64,000 nt of DNA. Origin: Xiphias gladius. Taxonomy: Eukaryota; Chordata; Actinopteri; Istiophoriformes; Xiphiidae. Both the position numbers and the translations under genes were made by a program. Within the stretch, counting starts at the first letter, position 1, and every line of letters begins with the position of its first letter. The stretch is from assembly GCF_016859285.1 (NCBI RefSeq), contig NC_053414.1, positions 4,423,517-4,487,516 of the forward strand. Direction: 5' to 3'. Below the pieces are notes generated by a model. It searched no databases. It was given only the letters and a program-made list of their open reading frames with translations, and was not told the DNA's origin. Shown in pieces: positions 36,331 through 52,624 of this stretch.

Positions 36331-39300
36331 TTCATAGCTTCCTTCCTGCTTGAAGTTCACATGTACATACAGGAAAAACCACAAGCCCTCAGTCACACTG
36401 TTTCCTTTTTCTTTTGGTTTGTGTAACCAAAAGAAAGGGAAATTCACCATTTTTTTAAATTTTTTTTTTAAATATAGCCATAAGATGTTAATGATTTTAT
36501 ATGTTTTTTTGCATGTTTTACTTTCATTCACTGCTCAGACTGGAACACAGAACACAGTAATAATAGTAGTTTTGATCACATCTGCTTTAGATGCAGAATT
36601 TGGCCGTTGGGAGGTTTTCATGGGCTTTTATTTGTTTGTTGTTCCCCTTTACCAGGTACATTCCTCAGCGCAATGTTTGTTTTTTTTTTTGTTTCCAGGT
36701 AGAATTTGAAAGGTATTTTAGGTATTTAGGTTATGTATTTGGTTTTTCCATCAATTGATGGATCAGTCGATGGTCAGAAAACGATCCCTTTCTCTAATGT
36801 CAGTTAGACCCTGCGTGAATTTGCACGTGTGAGCAGCTGCTGCTTTTTCCCACTGTTTCATGTCAGTGTAAAGTGAAGTAGTTTGGGGATTTTTATCTGC
36901 TGGTCAGACACAATCAGCAGTTAAAAGATACTTGTAGTAACTTCGGGTTCATTTTTTAACATTTGACCAAAAACGACACGATCTGAATTCAGTCCTTGAC
37001 AACAATATGAAACCGTGAGTTTAAAATAATACGCGATCCAATGCCAGGAGCTTCATTTACAGATCCGTTTCGTGTGGTGTTCAGTGCGATGTCGTGACTG
37101 ACGCGGCGACTCGTGTCTCCGCAGGCCCACAGGACGCTCTACGGCCAGGCCAACATGGAGACACGTTACTTCGTGAAGAAGAAGACGCTGCTGGCTCTCA
37201 GCAAACTCACGGCGCTGGCCTCCGACCTGCCGGAGGACAAGCTCAACAAACAAGTCGACGGTAAAAACACGACCTGGTCACAATCGAGGCTCGCGATCAG
37301 AACTTCCGATCTGGTTTTTTTTGCTTTTTTGTTTTTTGTTTTCACCAGTTCAGTGTGTAGTCTTGTTGCAGAGTGGATTGCAGTGCTGAGCGTGTCCCCT
37401 GACCCCCGTCAATGTTCTGTCCAATCAGACATCGTGGAGCAGGAGCGCTTCCTGCTGCATCAGGAGACTTTGCCCCGACAGCTGCTGGAGGAGAAACAGC
37501 AGAACCCCGACACCATGCCCCTGCTCAGCGCTCACAACCTCATACAGGTGAAAACACACGCGACACGCCTCGACCCAGCGCAGGAAAACGGGTCTGTTGT
37601 ATTTATTGCCCCCTTCGGGTTGGGACAGAGTTTCTGCCCCAGTTGAGGGAGTTTCAGTATCTCGGGGTCTTGATCACGAGGGAGGGTTGGATGGAGCCTG
37701 AGACGGACAGGCAGTAAATCGGGCGTTGTGTCGGACCGTTGCGGTGACGAGGGAGCTGAGCTGAAAGGCAAAGTTGATCCCGGGGTAGACCCGGAACACG
37801 CTGGAGAGATTATACATCTCATCTGGGCCGGGAACGCCTCATGGTCCCCCAGGAGGAGCGGGGTAACGTTGCCGGGGAGGCAAACGTCTGGGCTGCCCCG
37901 CTTAACCTGCTGCCATTTTTTGCCACCCTTTTTTTTTTTTTTTTTCCCCACACTTTTGTATCTGCAGATTGTCTGTGAAAACACACGTTGCTGCTTTTCA
38001 AATGTTTTTTTGTTTTTTTTTAAAATGTACATTATTTACTTTTTGTCAATAGCTATTTTAAAAGGCACAAACACAAAAAAAGATCAGATTATAGATACAC
38101 GTGTTTTTTTTTTTTTCTTTTTCAATTTGTTCTGAAATCAAACCAGTGACCCTTTCGTTCAGTTTGAGAACCACACATCAGGTAATTTTTGCCAAAGAGA
38201 GATGCCATAATGTGCCACCTCATTATCTACTTTATCGAAGAATCTCCCTCTCAAACCCTCGAGACCTACGGTGTTGGTGTTCATGGTGTCAATGACCAAA
38301 CTGTTTCTCAGGCAGAAACCTACCTCTGCTACTTCTTTACGTTTCATGGTTTAACCGGAAGAAGAAAGCAATTGATTTTTCTGTTTGCGTGGAGCTTTCT
38401 GAAACCGAATTCCAGCCATTATTAGAAAATCACCCTGTTCGTTGTGGTCAGTGTAAACGCAGCTTCGGCTCACCTCGGTGTCTCCTCCTGTCTCCTCCAC
38501 AGTTGTACATCTGCGATGACAACCGAGGAGCCAACGAGTACGACTACAAAAAGGCCCTGGATCTACTGGAGTACATCGACGAGGTCAGTCTGATTTTACC
38601 GAGCGCCGGTCGGTCGGAGGTTCGGCTCGACGGCAGCTGAAAGTCGACTTATGCGGATTTTCTGTTTGTGTTTCAGGAGGACGCCGTGGACATCGACTCG
38701 CTGAAATGTGAAATCTTCGGCAAAGCGCTCAGGAGAGACGAGTAAGAGTTTGGTTTATCTGTTCCTTTAACTTTAACTGGAAGACTGAAGCTTTGCCTAA
38801 ATTAGATTTTCACGTCACTTACGGAGGCTTTTCACAAACTCATCACATCCAGATTAGGGCCCTTTGCAAATGGAGGTAACCATTTATAAAAGAAAAGCAA
38901 AAGTAAAAAATAAGTTGGAAGAAATACTTTAAAACGGTGATTTATTAATGTGCCACTCTGCTCCGTATTCACTGTACATCACAGTCCCAGGTTGCTGTTG
39001 AAGCTTGTCACTGAATAGTTTCGCACGTTGTGTGTCTCTCAGCTGGTCCTCGGCTGACGGGAACGACGACCCCCTGGAAGCCGCCAAGGACAGCGTCTTC
39101 GTCAAGATCCTCCTCAAACTCATACAGGAAGGTGAGAAAACGCCGGCGGGCAGGAGGATTCAAGCGTTATCTTCAGGAAGTAAATCATATCGTCCCCTTT
39201 TTGAGAAAGGCATGAAAGCTCTCGAGGACGCGCATGTGATTATTTCCTACTTACAGAAATCCTCACCCAAGGTGGGTCCTTTCTGGTCTGTCACAGGCTT

Positions 39301-39840
39301 CGGGGGAGAGGAAGCACATTTTCAACTTTTGCATATATTTAAGTACAGACTGGCAGCGAGGGTTTTGCTGGTCGAACAAAACAAGACATTGAACGACGTC
39401 ACTTTTGCTCTTGGACATTTTTTACCCCAAAGAATAAATCGACTGATCTAGAAAATAACCAGCAGAATAATCAATAATGAAAATAGTGCTCAGTTGCAGC
39501 CCTTATCATGCTTAATTTTTCATGCATTTTCTTTCCTTGGCAGAAAAAAAAACCCCTTCATTTATGCATCACAGAATGAAAAGTTGTTCAATTTCCTCAA
39601 GGTTTCGACTAATCTGAATGTGTCCATGTAGTGAGACTGATGAAGACGTAAACGTTTCAGTTCAGCATTCTCCCCGTGTGACAGATCAAACTGTGTTTTC
39701 CAGGTGTTCCCCTGCAGACGTACCTGCCCGACATCAAAGAGCTGCTGGAGTCGGACGACCTGAGCAGCTTGAAATCCAAACCCTATTTTGAATTTGTCCT
39801 TCGAGCCAATTACGAACATTACCTACAAGCCCAGATGTGA
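22309..39840 (+). CDS. nup133: nuclear pore complex protein Nup133
   Basis: Scaffold subunit of the Nup107-160 Y-complex. 25 coding exons: 22309-22436, 23937-24052, 24218-24321, 25450-25683, 25996-26166, 26264-26419, 26623-26693, 27137-27284, 27524-27674, 28305-28459, 29198-29289, 29855-30018, 30715-30809, 31495-31719, 31809-31931, 32122-32221, 32981-33244, 34277-34410, 35264-35422, 37125-37260, 37429-37547, 38503-38583, 38677-38741, 39043-39131, 39704-39840. They sum to 3417 bases, 1138 residues (human about 1156), every junction in phase. Layout: Ser/Arg-rich N-terminal tail, beta-propeller (about 50-495) with [20 protein letters not shown] at its start, then an alpha-helical stack that binds Nup107 ([33 protein letters not shown]). 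Exon 5 encodes [20 protein letters not shown], the curvature-sensing ALPS motif (residues about 223-245). Start chosen because MFSPRT aligns with the human N-terminus. No defects seen. Confidence 0.97.
28533..28985 (+). mobile_element. nup133: hAT-like non-autonomous element (MITE)
   Basis: Ends are CAGGGTATCTGCAGGTC (28533-28549) and GACCTGCAGAAACCCTG (28969-28985), a 17-base inverted repeat with one mismatch. Directly inside lies CTTGAAAAGTCTTAAAAAG, which returns as AAAAAGGTCTTAAG before the right end. An inner hairpin with GACAAAGTCAT is also present. CAGGG ends and these words are typical of fish hAT elements. No matching 8-base target duplication was found, so the element is old. It sits in nup133 intron 10. 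Confidence 0.75.
32081..32119 (+). repeat. nup133: (TG)n tract forming the end of nup133 intron 15
   Basis: About 19 TG units run directly into the CAG acceptor of exon 16 at 32122, replacing the usual pyrimidine tract. See findings. Confidence 0.95.
32578..32800 (+). mobile_element. foldback/MITE-like element, copy B
   Basis: Same family and orientation as the copy at 19.12-19.50 kb. Inner inverted pair TGTTGAAACCGTGTTAGAGA against CAATACAGTTTCAACA, with shared words between (GTTCAACT, TTGTCCA) and after (GACGTCCT). The left outer end ACTAATGCAG occurs at about 32537; the right outer end is lost. It lies in nup133 intron 16. Confidence 0.6.
35430..36330 (+). repeat. nup133: simple-repeat cluster in nup133 intron 19
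   Basis: (CA)n at 35430-35492 starting seven bases after the exon 19 splice site, a strongly pyrimidine-biased CTTCC-rich stretch at about 35570-35950, (CA)n at 36069-36112 and (TC)n(CA)n at about 36271-36328. No coding sequence. The ORFs here are repeat artefacts. Confidence 0.95.
37600..37920 (+). mobile_element. LINE reverse-transcriptase 3' fragment
   Basis: Nup133 intron 21 holds pieces of a fish non-LTR retrotransposon ORF2: [20 protein letters not shown], then after a deletion a degraded [18 protein letters not shown] segment and [14 protein letters not shown], the usual end of this ORF. Frameshifts and stops make it inactive. The clade (Rex or I-like) is not certain. Confidence 0.7.
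39180..39500. repeat. dispersed AT-rich repeat, copy 2
   Basis: In nup133 intron 24. Shares GAACAAAACAAGACATT, GACGTCAC and a CGACTGATCTAGAAAATAA-type end with the other copies, and finishes GTTGCAGCCC. Confidence 0.6.
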
Positions 39841-39934
39841 CGACTGCTCCCCCCGTCGACGCCCACTGCACTTCAGCTTTCCTTTGCATTCGAATCATTT
39901 TCAAGATGTGTTTGAATAATTCTGCCATTTTCTA

Positions 39935-39940
39935 AATAAA
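39935..39940 (+). terminator. nup133: nup133 poly(A) signal
   Basis: AATAAA 95 bases after the nup133 stop codon. It implies a short 3' UTR ending near 39.96 kb. Confidence 0.8.
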
Positions 39941-40487
39941 CATGTTGGTTATTTCTGTAGTTAAGAATATTTTGTATTTGTACAAAAAACCTACATTAAG
40001 TTCGGTATGATTTTACAGAGAGTGATGGTGGAAAAGTACCTTTTCTGTTTTGTTTTTTTTGAATAACTGGGTTCTGTTGTTACTTACTGACGTCCAGTGG
40101 CGTTTCTGATGCACCGTTTCAAAACAACAAGGGACAAAATGTACAAATTCAGTCAGAAAAGGATTGTTGGCGAAAGAAACGATCGAATGGTAGTGGGAAT
40201 CAAACACTTACCTACAAAAGAGAAGACGTTACAGGGAAGATCCTACATCCAGCACATTTCTGTTGCCGTTGTCACGGGAGAAGCTAGTCGCATAATTTGG
40301 TTTTTAAAATGAGGCCGTATGTAAGTAAGTACGATGCATGTCCAGAAAATTAGATCTGAATCCAAATCCTTTCAAATCTCTTATAGAATCTATCTGGGTT
40401 CAGCTTCCAGCATCTGTAGCTTGAATTACAGATAATAATAAACAGTTTGTAATCATTATCTCACGGCGGTAAGGAAAACCTGTTTTA

Positions 40488-40805
40488 ATTTCCGACATTA
40501 GTCGAATAATTGATTAGTTGGCCAACAGAAAGTTAAATGGCAGTTTTGATTATGGATTTTTTTTTTTTTTTTTTTAAGCGAAAGTGGGGAAAATATGAAC
40601 AGGTACTAACTTCTCAAATGTGCACATTTGCTCATTCTCCCACATGTATCAGAGCAAACTGAACGTCTTTGGGTTTTGGCCTGTTGGCCGGACAAAACAA
40701 AACAAGACGTCACCTTTGACTTACGAGGATTCTTTAAAATGATAAACTAATTATTGATCAATGATGAAATAACTGTCGGACTAATAAATAGATAATGATA
40801 ATACT
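40488..40805. repeat. dispersed AT-rich repeat, copy 3
   Basis: Contains GATTAGTTGGCCAACAGAAA at the left, GGGTTTTGGCCTGTTGGCCG and ACAAAACAAGACGTCACC in the middle, and AACTAATTATTGATCAATGA at the right. One of the best-preserved members of the family. Confidence 0.7.
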
Positions 40806-41051
40806 CGTTGGTCGCACTGTGTTTAGAAACACTGTATATTCGCATGAGCCCAACACGAGCTACAACAATAACTGCCTTAAAGCAAACAAGCAGAAATGAG
40901 AATGCTAACTTTGAGACGCGGCGCCTCTACAAGACCAGGCGGATAAGATCCGCGATGAAGGGCCCATCGTAGCTGATGCTTCAAATTCATAAAAAGTACA
41001 ACCAGCTGATACGAAGTGACCCTTTGACAGGACTGTGACCTTTCCCTGCAG

Positions 41052-41231
41052 GACGCCGGTTTAAACCCTGGCTACTCTCTACCCTCGGTGTCTCTGTACC
41101 GTGGGATATCAGAGCCGTCAGACCTGGAGAGTGACAGCAGCCTGAGCCTGCGAGATAGCGACTCCAGAAACCGGCCTGCATTAGTCAGGACTTCCTCCCG
41201 TTTGGTGACGAAGGGCAGATGTGTCTCGTAA
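41052..41231 (+). other. exon-like orphan reading frame
   Basis: A good acceptor (TGTGACCTTTCCCTGCAG) is followed by 59 open codons with Ser/Asp-rich sequence, for example SEPSDLESDSSLSLRDSDSR, ending at TAA. It is not recognised and lacks a visible partner exon. It could be a lost-gene remnant, a lineage-specific exon or chance. Confidence 0.2.
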
Positions 41232-43719
41232 AAATAGACTCTGGCCCCTCGGCTGGCCCACTGCCACCCGGACAGGGATCCTCCATGACGCTCCACTTTC
41301 ACAGCTACAGACTCTGCAGATGGATTTCAGCGTCCAGCTTCACCTAAAAATAGTGAAAGTAGGTTAGATCGGGGAAGTCAGCTCCACAGAAGTGTAACGT
41401 TCCACTTTGAACTGAACCTCTAAACCTTCAACGGTTGGCAGACTGGGCGTACAAGCATGGTGTAAGCCTACAGGAGTTTGTGTTCACTTCCGGTCAACAC
41501 ACCAAATGTGAATATGGCTGATTTTATCTAAAATAATTTAATTCAATTCCATTAAATTCAAATACTTGATTCGTTCCTGAAGGGGCAGTTTGAGGCAAGC
41601 GAGGCTGCAAACAGAAGTGCACAAACAATGAATGTACAGACATAAAACAATCTAAAAATACAAATATGAAAAGGGTCATTGGCAGTGGCCAATAATAATC
41701 AACAATATCTAACAATATCCACCAATATAAGGGTACATGTTGAGGACTCGTTTATTACAGTAGTAAGATGTTAACGAGCCGAGGGTTAACTCATTATTGG
41801 CAGAACCCAATCCTAAATAACGCAGCTCAATAGAAACAACAGACGTCTTAAATTCTGTTTTTAATTTTTTTAAGTGTAGCGTTGGAATATTCCTCCGAAC
41901 CTTAAGTAAGAATATGTTTAAAAAAAAAAAAAAAAAACGTCGGACTAAATGAGGATTTACGCAAGGCCTCAATGCAGAGTTTGGATTTTTTACGTTGGAT
42001 CCGATCGTTTTGTGTTAATGGTTCCATATTCGTGTTTGTAAGTGACGTGTATCCGGGCCATTGAGGTCCTAAACCAACACAGTGTAGCCACAGATAAGTA
42101 TGATATGGATCTGATCTAGGACCACATATGCAAGTGGCCCAGATTCTGCGCATAATGTGAACGTGGCCTTTGTATCTTTGGTTTCCCTTTAAAAACCATT
42201 GCAGACCTGCAGGACTGGAAAACATCATGAGCTTAATGTTTGACCTTGTTTTTTTCACTGCTGAATTTCTGGACAACCAACGCTCAAGTCTGTCGCAGTA
42301 AACCTGCACCTGCAGCAGAGAAAAGAGTGTTTCCGATTTATGGTCCTTTACACTTCCTCTCCTCCTTGGTCCTGGCCCGTGGGACCCCTACTGGGTTCAG
42401 CGTGCGGCGTATGGTACGGGCTGAATCCAGCTCAGCCTGAGGCTCTTTAGATGTCTTGGCGTGGTGTTTTTGTTTGTTTTTTTTTCCCCCCACCACTGCA
42501 TCAACCCTCCCAGACTTCTGTCGTTGAGTTTTCTTCTCGGCCCCACGTCCCGGAAGCGTCTTGACAGTTTCAGTGACTGTGGAACTTCCTGTTGAAACAG
42601 GGATTTCAGGATCTTTGGCGGTCGCCTTGTGGCCTCTGGGATCGTTTTGGGTTCTGATAAAAGCATTTCTGTTGCTCTCTTGTCTTCACCGCTGTGAAAA
42701 AGTAACCGGAAGTAAAACCATCATTCATTGGTTAATTCGGGTCATGCGAACACTGAAAATGAACCATTATGCTTCACTGTCCGTGTTTTTCTGTTTTGGC
42801 CTTTTTTCTTGTGAGAATGCTGATGAGATGAGATTACCTTCCACTATCTTGGTAGTTTATAGTCCAGTAAAGGTAAAGTCATCACCCAGCTCCACGTCGA
42901 GTACAGCCTCTAAACAGATTAGGGTTTCCTTCCGGATAACGTGCGGTATGTTGTGTCTGTTTGCGGGAAGTCGATTTGGCATCAAACGTCGAAGCTGCAT
43001 CGTCCTCCCCTTTAGATTCACGACTCCGGCCCTGTGTCGTGGTTTGAGGTCCCGGCCTCTGTGAGCTGCAGCTCCGTGAATCCCGACACCCTGGAGCTGA
43101 CGGCTGGATAAACACGGCCCCGTCTGTTGGGATCAGTTCTTGGCTCTCGGAGGAATTCAGACTCAGGCCTCCGGCTGCGGCTGTGCCCGGCGTGTCGGAG
43201 GTCCCGACCCTCTTGTTTTAGCAACTGGAGCGGGAACGTCGCTCAGCGGCTGCGTGGATGTTGTTGCTCCGAGTTTACGGCCGAGAAACACAATCTAAAA
43301 AAAACAAAAACAAACAAAAACCTGAAGAAATATGGAGGTTTTTTGACAAAAATCCCCCTGAAACCAAGAAGAACCTTTTTACTTTTCAGGCTCCGGATAA
43401 AAACAATAGTCTCCGGGTCACTTTGATAAATGAGTCATGTAAACTGGCTGACAGCAGCAGCTACTCTAATTAAAGTGAATGAAGTCTGCTACCTGCAGGT
43501 TTGGTCTTAACCAACAATTACACAAACCTGTTTGCGGCGCTTGCGCTTCGGCTCCTCTCAGTGCTCAAACTTCAACTTACTTCAGCTTCAGCTCGGCACT
43601 TAACGCGTAAACTGTCGCTTCAACTTTTCTTCCAGCAGGTCAATTCAAACTCAGCGTCTCTCATTTTCTTTGAAGGACGTATGAGACGGGTAAAAAGGTA
43701 CCAAGTAGCAGTTGGAAAG

Positions 43720-43960
43720 CAAATCAAAACGACGACCGAGGGATGCAAAACTACCACAAAGAGACTCGAAACAACCAAACACAGCCACAAAATGGCCACA
43801 AAGAGACAAGAATCGACCACAGAGAGATGCAAGATGACTACAAAGCCACAAAACAACAAAAAACAAATGTAAAACAACCCCAAAGAGACAAGAATCGACC
43901 ACAAAGAGACACAGAGTGACTGCAAAGAGACAGAATGGCTGCAAAGAGATGCAAAAATCC
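43720..43960 (+). repeat. CAAAGAGACA-type minisatellite
   Basis: Degenerate tandem units around CCACAAAGAGACAAGAATCG and variants, about ten copies of 15-30 bases. This low-complexity type is widespread in fish genomes. The ORFs on both strands here are artefacts of the repeat. Confidence 0.8.
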
Positions 43961-44390
43961 TCACTCAGAAAAAGCCTCAGATTTTGGGTTTGGTCGTCTT
44001 GCTCTTGTGTACGAGGGCGGGGGGGCCTTTAACATGACCCAGGGTCAAACGATGGCGTACGGGAAACCTGGAACTGCAATCTTACCATTATCGTTACAAT
44101 TCTTTATGTAACTTGTCTTTACACGTTAATGTCTGGTTGGATTTTGGCTGCTGGTGATACACAGTTTACTGGTTTTCTCTCTAGTTTGATGTCGCCATGA
44201 GTCTTACTGTGTGTTTGCTGTGTGTGATGTGAACCAACTCTCCCGATGACACATTAACTGAATTAGGAACCAACAGCAACAAAAAAAAGAGACAGAACAA
44301 AACTCAAAAACAAGAAAAAAAAACATTAGGAATGTTCTAATTAAACTTCAAGGTTTTGAATGCGTGTGTATACAGCACTCTCCGCACACT

Positions 44391-44466
44391 TTGTGTGTGT
44401 GTGTCTGTCTGTGGTGTGTGTTTGTGGCGTGTGTGTATGTGTGTGTGTGTGTGTGTGTGTGCGCGT
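44391..44466 (+). repeat. GT-rich tract upstream of the acta1 promoter
   Basis: Interrupted (GT)n with a pure core at about 44439-44460 running into GCGCGTGCGC. Alternating purine-pyrimidine sequence that ends about 70 bases before the distal CArG box. Confidence 0.9.
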
Positions 44467-44538
44467 GCGCGGTCGGTGCGGTCTCGCTCCATACACGGGC
44501 TCGAGCGCTCCGCGGCTGCCTCGCGGGGGGCTTCCTCT

Positions 44539-44712
44539 CCATATTTGGCCCGCCCGGCGCGCGAGCCCCTGCGTGCGCCTACCGCGCGACCAAATATGGC
44601 CGAAAGGGCCGGCTGAATTCCTGCCCAATAGTCGGACATTCCCGCCGGCTGTCTGGGGACAAGCGGCCCGGAGGAGAAGGTGTATATAAGGACCCCGGTG
44701 GTCGCCGGCCTG
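44539..44712 (+). promoter_or_regulatory. acta1: acta1 muscle promoter
   Basis: Two consensus SRF-binding CArG boxes, CCATATTTGG (44539-44548) and CCAAATATGG (44590-44599), are each other's reverse complement and lie 51 bases apart. An MCAT/TEAD motif CATTCC is at 44637-44642 and a TATATAA box at 44683-44689. This is the known architecture of vertebrate sarcomeric actin promoters and predicts SRF/TEAD-driven skeletal muscle expression. Transcription should start near 44713. Confidence 0.92.
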
Positions 44713-44781
44713 TCACCCCTCTCTCAGCTGGAACCAGCAGCGGTCAAAGTTCCCCTCACCGACAGCCGGAGACAAGCACAG
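44713..44781 (+). other. acta1: acta1 untranslated exon 1
   Basis: About 25-30 bases after the TATA box and ending at ACAG/GTAGG. It has no ATG. Vertebrate muscle actin genes have such a noncoding first exon, spliced here across a 2.0 kb intron to the ATG exon that begins at 46814. Confidence 0.8.
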
Positions 44782-45832
44782 GTAGGCGGCTTGGAGGAGC
44801 GGAGGAGCCGGGCACCGGGGGGTGGTGGCTCTGCGGGCGGGTGGAGGGAAGCAGGGAGTTTGAAGTAGCTGAATTTGAGTGAATGGAGTCCGGTCTGCTG
44901 TTGGCTTGAGTGAGCGACGGAGACGGAGCCTGCGTCTGATCCGCGGTTAAAAAAAAGGAAGCTTTTGTTTTGACAGGCAGCGGGAAACGTCCAGACGGGA
45001 GCTGCGTTCGCGCGCCGTCGGAAATTCCGCAATGCCGAGAGAACGGCACGACAAACTGTGCGAACATGATTTTTCATTAAATTAAACACCGAGATATAAT
45101 ATTAGCAGGACAGAGATCGTGTAAGCTCGGTCGTTAATGGCGGTAACAATTGTGTGATCTTTGTTTAAAATTGTACGTTCTTTTGACATTATAATACATA
45201 TTCTAAATAGCCAACGCAGCAAGACATGGATATAATGACAAAGTCTTGTCTCCCTAAGCTTTTTATTAAGCAAGCAATATTTTTCAAACAGCGTGTATTG
45301 AAAGAAAATACAAATAAAACGCATAGAACAGTAAAGATTTTTTTTTGAAAATGAGAAAACAAAAAAGCATAGAGGGGAATTAGGTATTAAATATTTTCAG
45401 AAGTGTCATTTTAACATTTCCTTGTGCAGATACTGTATTGTTCAAGTTTTGAATGAAAATAATTACAGCAAATAGTCTTTTAGAGAATCGAAATTAGTTA
45501 TTATAAAAATCACAAAAAAAAACCCAAATTTTAGTTATGAATAAAGAACCTTTGTGTTAGCTCAGTGAGTCAAAAACAGAATCCATGCATGACACCTAAA
45601 ATTTAATCCAGCAGAAATCCCATGTCGGTAGTTCAACATGAGTGAAAGCAGTTTAATGGTCAGAATAAGGATTTTATGAGGAGCCCATGAAGGCATCATC
45701 AAGCAAACGTGGGTCAATGGTGTTTCGGTTTATTTCTCAATGAGGACACGTGAGTACAAGCTGAGTGAACAGTTAATCAGCTGTTTATAACCTGATACAG
45801 ACACTGTCATGAACAGAAAGTGTGTTAATGGT

Positions 45833-45837
<5 letters not shown>

Positions 45838-45928
<91 letters not shown>
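45838..45928 (+). repeat. (CA)n microsatellite, about 45 units
   Basis: Uninterrupted CA tract in acta1 intron 1, the longest simple repeat in the window. Probably highly polymorphic. Confidence 0.97.
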
Positions 45929-45930
<2 letters not shown>

Positions 45931-46424
45931 GTATTCAGCGACCAGCTGTTTAACATCATGAAGAAAAAGTAGAAGACTGATCATGTGTTCAATGCTTGTT
46001 TAGTTTTTTCATCTAACACTGTTTAGTCCAATGATTATTATTATTTTATTTATGAATTTATTTTAAAAACCTACTTTTCTCAAAAAAGAACAACAAAAAA
46101 CAGCAAAAATGTTTTTTCTGTAAATGAGAGAACATGACGAGTAATCAAACCCAATTAATACCAATCAAGACATTTCTGGAAGTGAAATCAATCTAAAATT
46201 AGCATTTAAAAAAAAACACAAAAAACTTTGGCTTTAGTTTTGTTTTTATGCAGAATTAATCAAACTGCTAACGAGACAAAGGCAGATATTTTGTAGGTTA
46301 AATTGACTGTAACACTGAAACGATGTATATTGTACTAATGGCTGTTGTAATGAATGACAGCTTTGTTTAATGGTCTGCACACTTAAACATTACATGTCCA
46401 AAGCTCAGATCCCGATTTGTTTTG

Positions 46425-46645
46425 GAGCTGAAATGATTCAATTAATCGACTGGTCGATTGACAGAAAATTTGACTGACATTTGCAAACATTTTGATAATT
46501 TTTTGATCAGTAGATTGAGACATTTTTATAGAAATAATGCCAAACCCTCTCTCCTGCTGTTTTTGCTTGTTGCAAATTTAATATGTTTGGATTTTGGACC
46601 GAAAAAACGAGCAGTTTGATGATGTCACCTTGTGCTTTAAGGAAA
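46425..46645. repeat. dispersed AT-rich repeat, copy 4
   Basis: Begins TGAAATGATTCAATTAATCG, contains GGATTTTGGACCG and GATGATGTCACC. In acta1 intron 1, just before the ATG exon. Confidence 0.65.
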
Positions 46646-46674
46646 TAATTCAGATTAGAGATCAAGGAAGATAA

Positions 46675-52277
<5,603 letters not shown>

Positions 52278-52597
52278 ACGCCTCCTCGGGGTTCGGGGTC
52301 CAGACGGACGAGACGCCAAACGCAGCACTGTCGCCCCTGGAAAACTCTGAGACAACGTCCTCTCCCGACACCAGGAGGACACGGGGACAGTTCGGCGTCT
52401 CACCTGTACATATGCTATTTATTCCTTCTTTTATGTATGTGATGTGTTGAATGCGAATGATGTCCGACGTGTGTATGTGAAAGCAAAGTGAGTGTTGGGC
52501 TTCGAGGTAGGACAAACTCCTCCGACTCGGACCAAGTGTGAGGGGAAAAAAACCAAAAACAAAAAAAAGAGAGATAAAGAAACGAGACAACAAAGCA

Positions 52598-52603
52598 AAT
52601 AAA
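52598..52603 (+). terminator. acta1: acta1 poly(A) signal
   Basis: AATAAA about 320 bases after the stop codon. The 3' UTR is otherwise unremarkable and ends near 52.62 kb. Confidence 0.8.
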
Positions 52604-52624
52604 AGCCATATATTTTCACGTACA

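Larger units (their letters stand above)
39960..44390. other. nup133-acta1 intergenic region
   Basis: No recognisable gene. Holds one dispersed AT-rich repeat copy (about 40.49-40.80 kb), an exon-like ORF (41.05-41.23 kb), a GC-richer stretch without a clear frame (42.3-43.6 kb) and a CAAAGAGACA-type minisatellite (43.72-43.96 kb). Distal muscle enhancers for acta1 could lie here but cannot be assigned by eye. Confidence 0.5.

Noticed and set aside
42240..43230. GC-rich ORFs between nup133 and acta1, including a stretch reading KRVFPIYGPLH that faintly recalled a cohesion acetyltransferase N-terminus
   Set aside because: Resemblance is too short, frames are broken and no acetyltransferase or zinc-finger region is found.
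43620..43964. Cys/Leu/Phe-rich minus-strand ORFs resembling membrane proteins
   Set aside because: Translation of the CAAAGAGACA minisatellite.
44337..44882. Overlapping ORFs on both strands at the acta1 promoter
   Set aside because: They arise from GT repeats and CpG-rich promoter DNA and overlap CArG, TATA and the untranslated exon.
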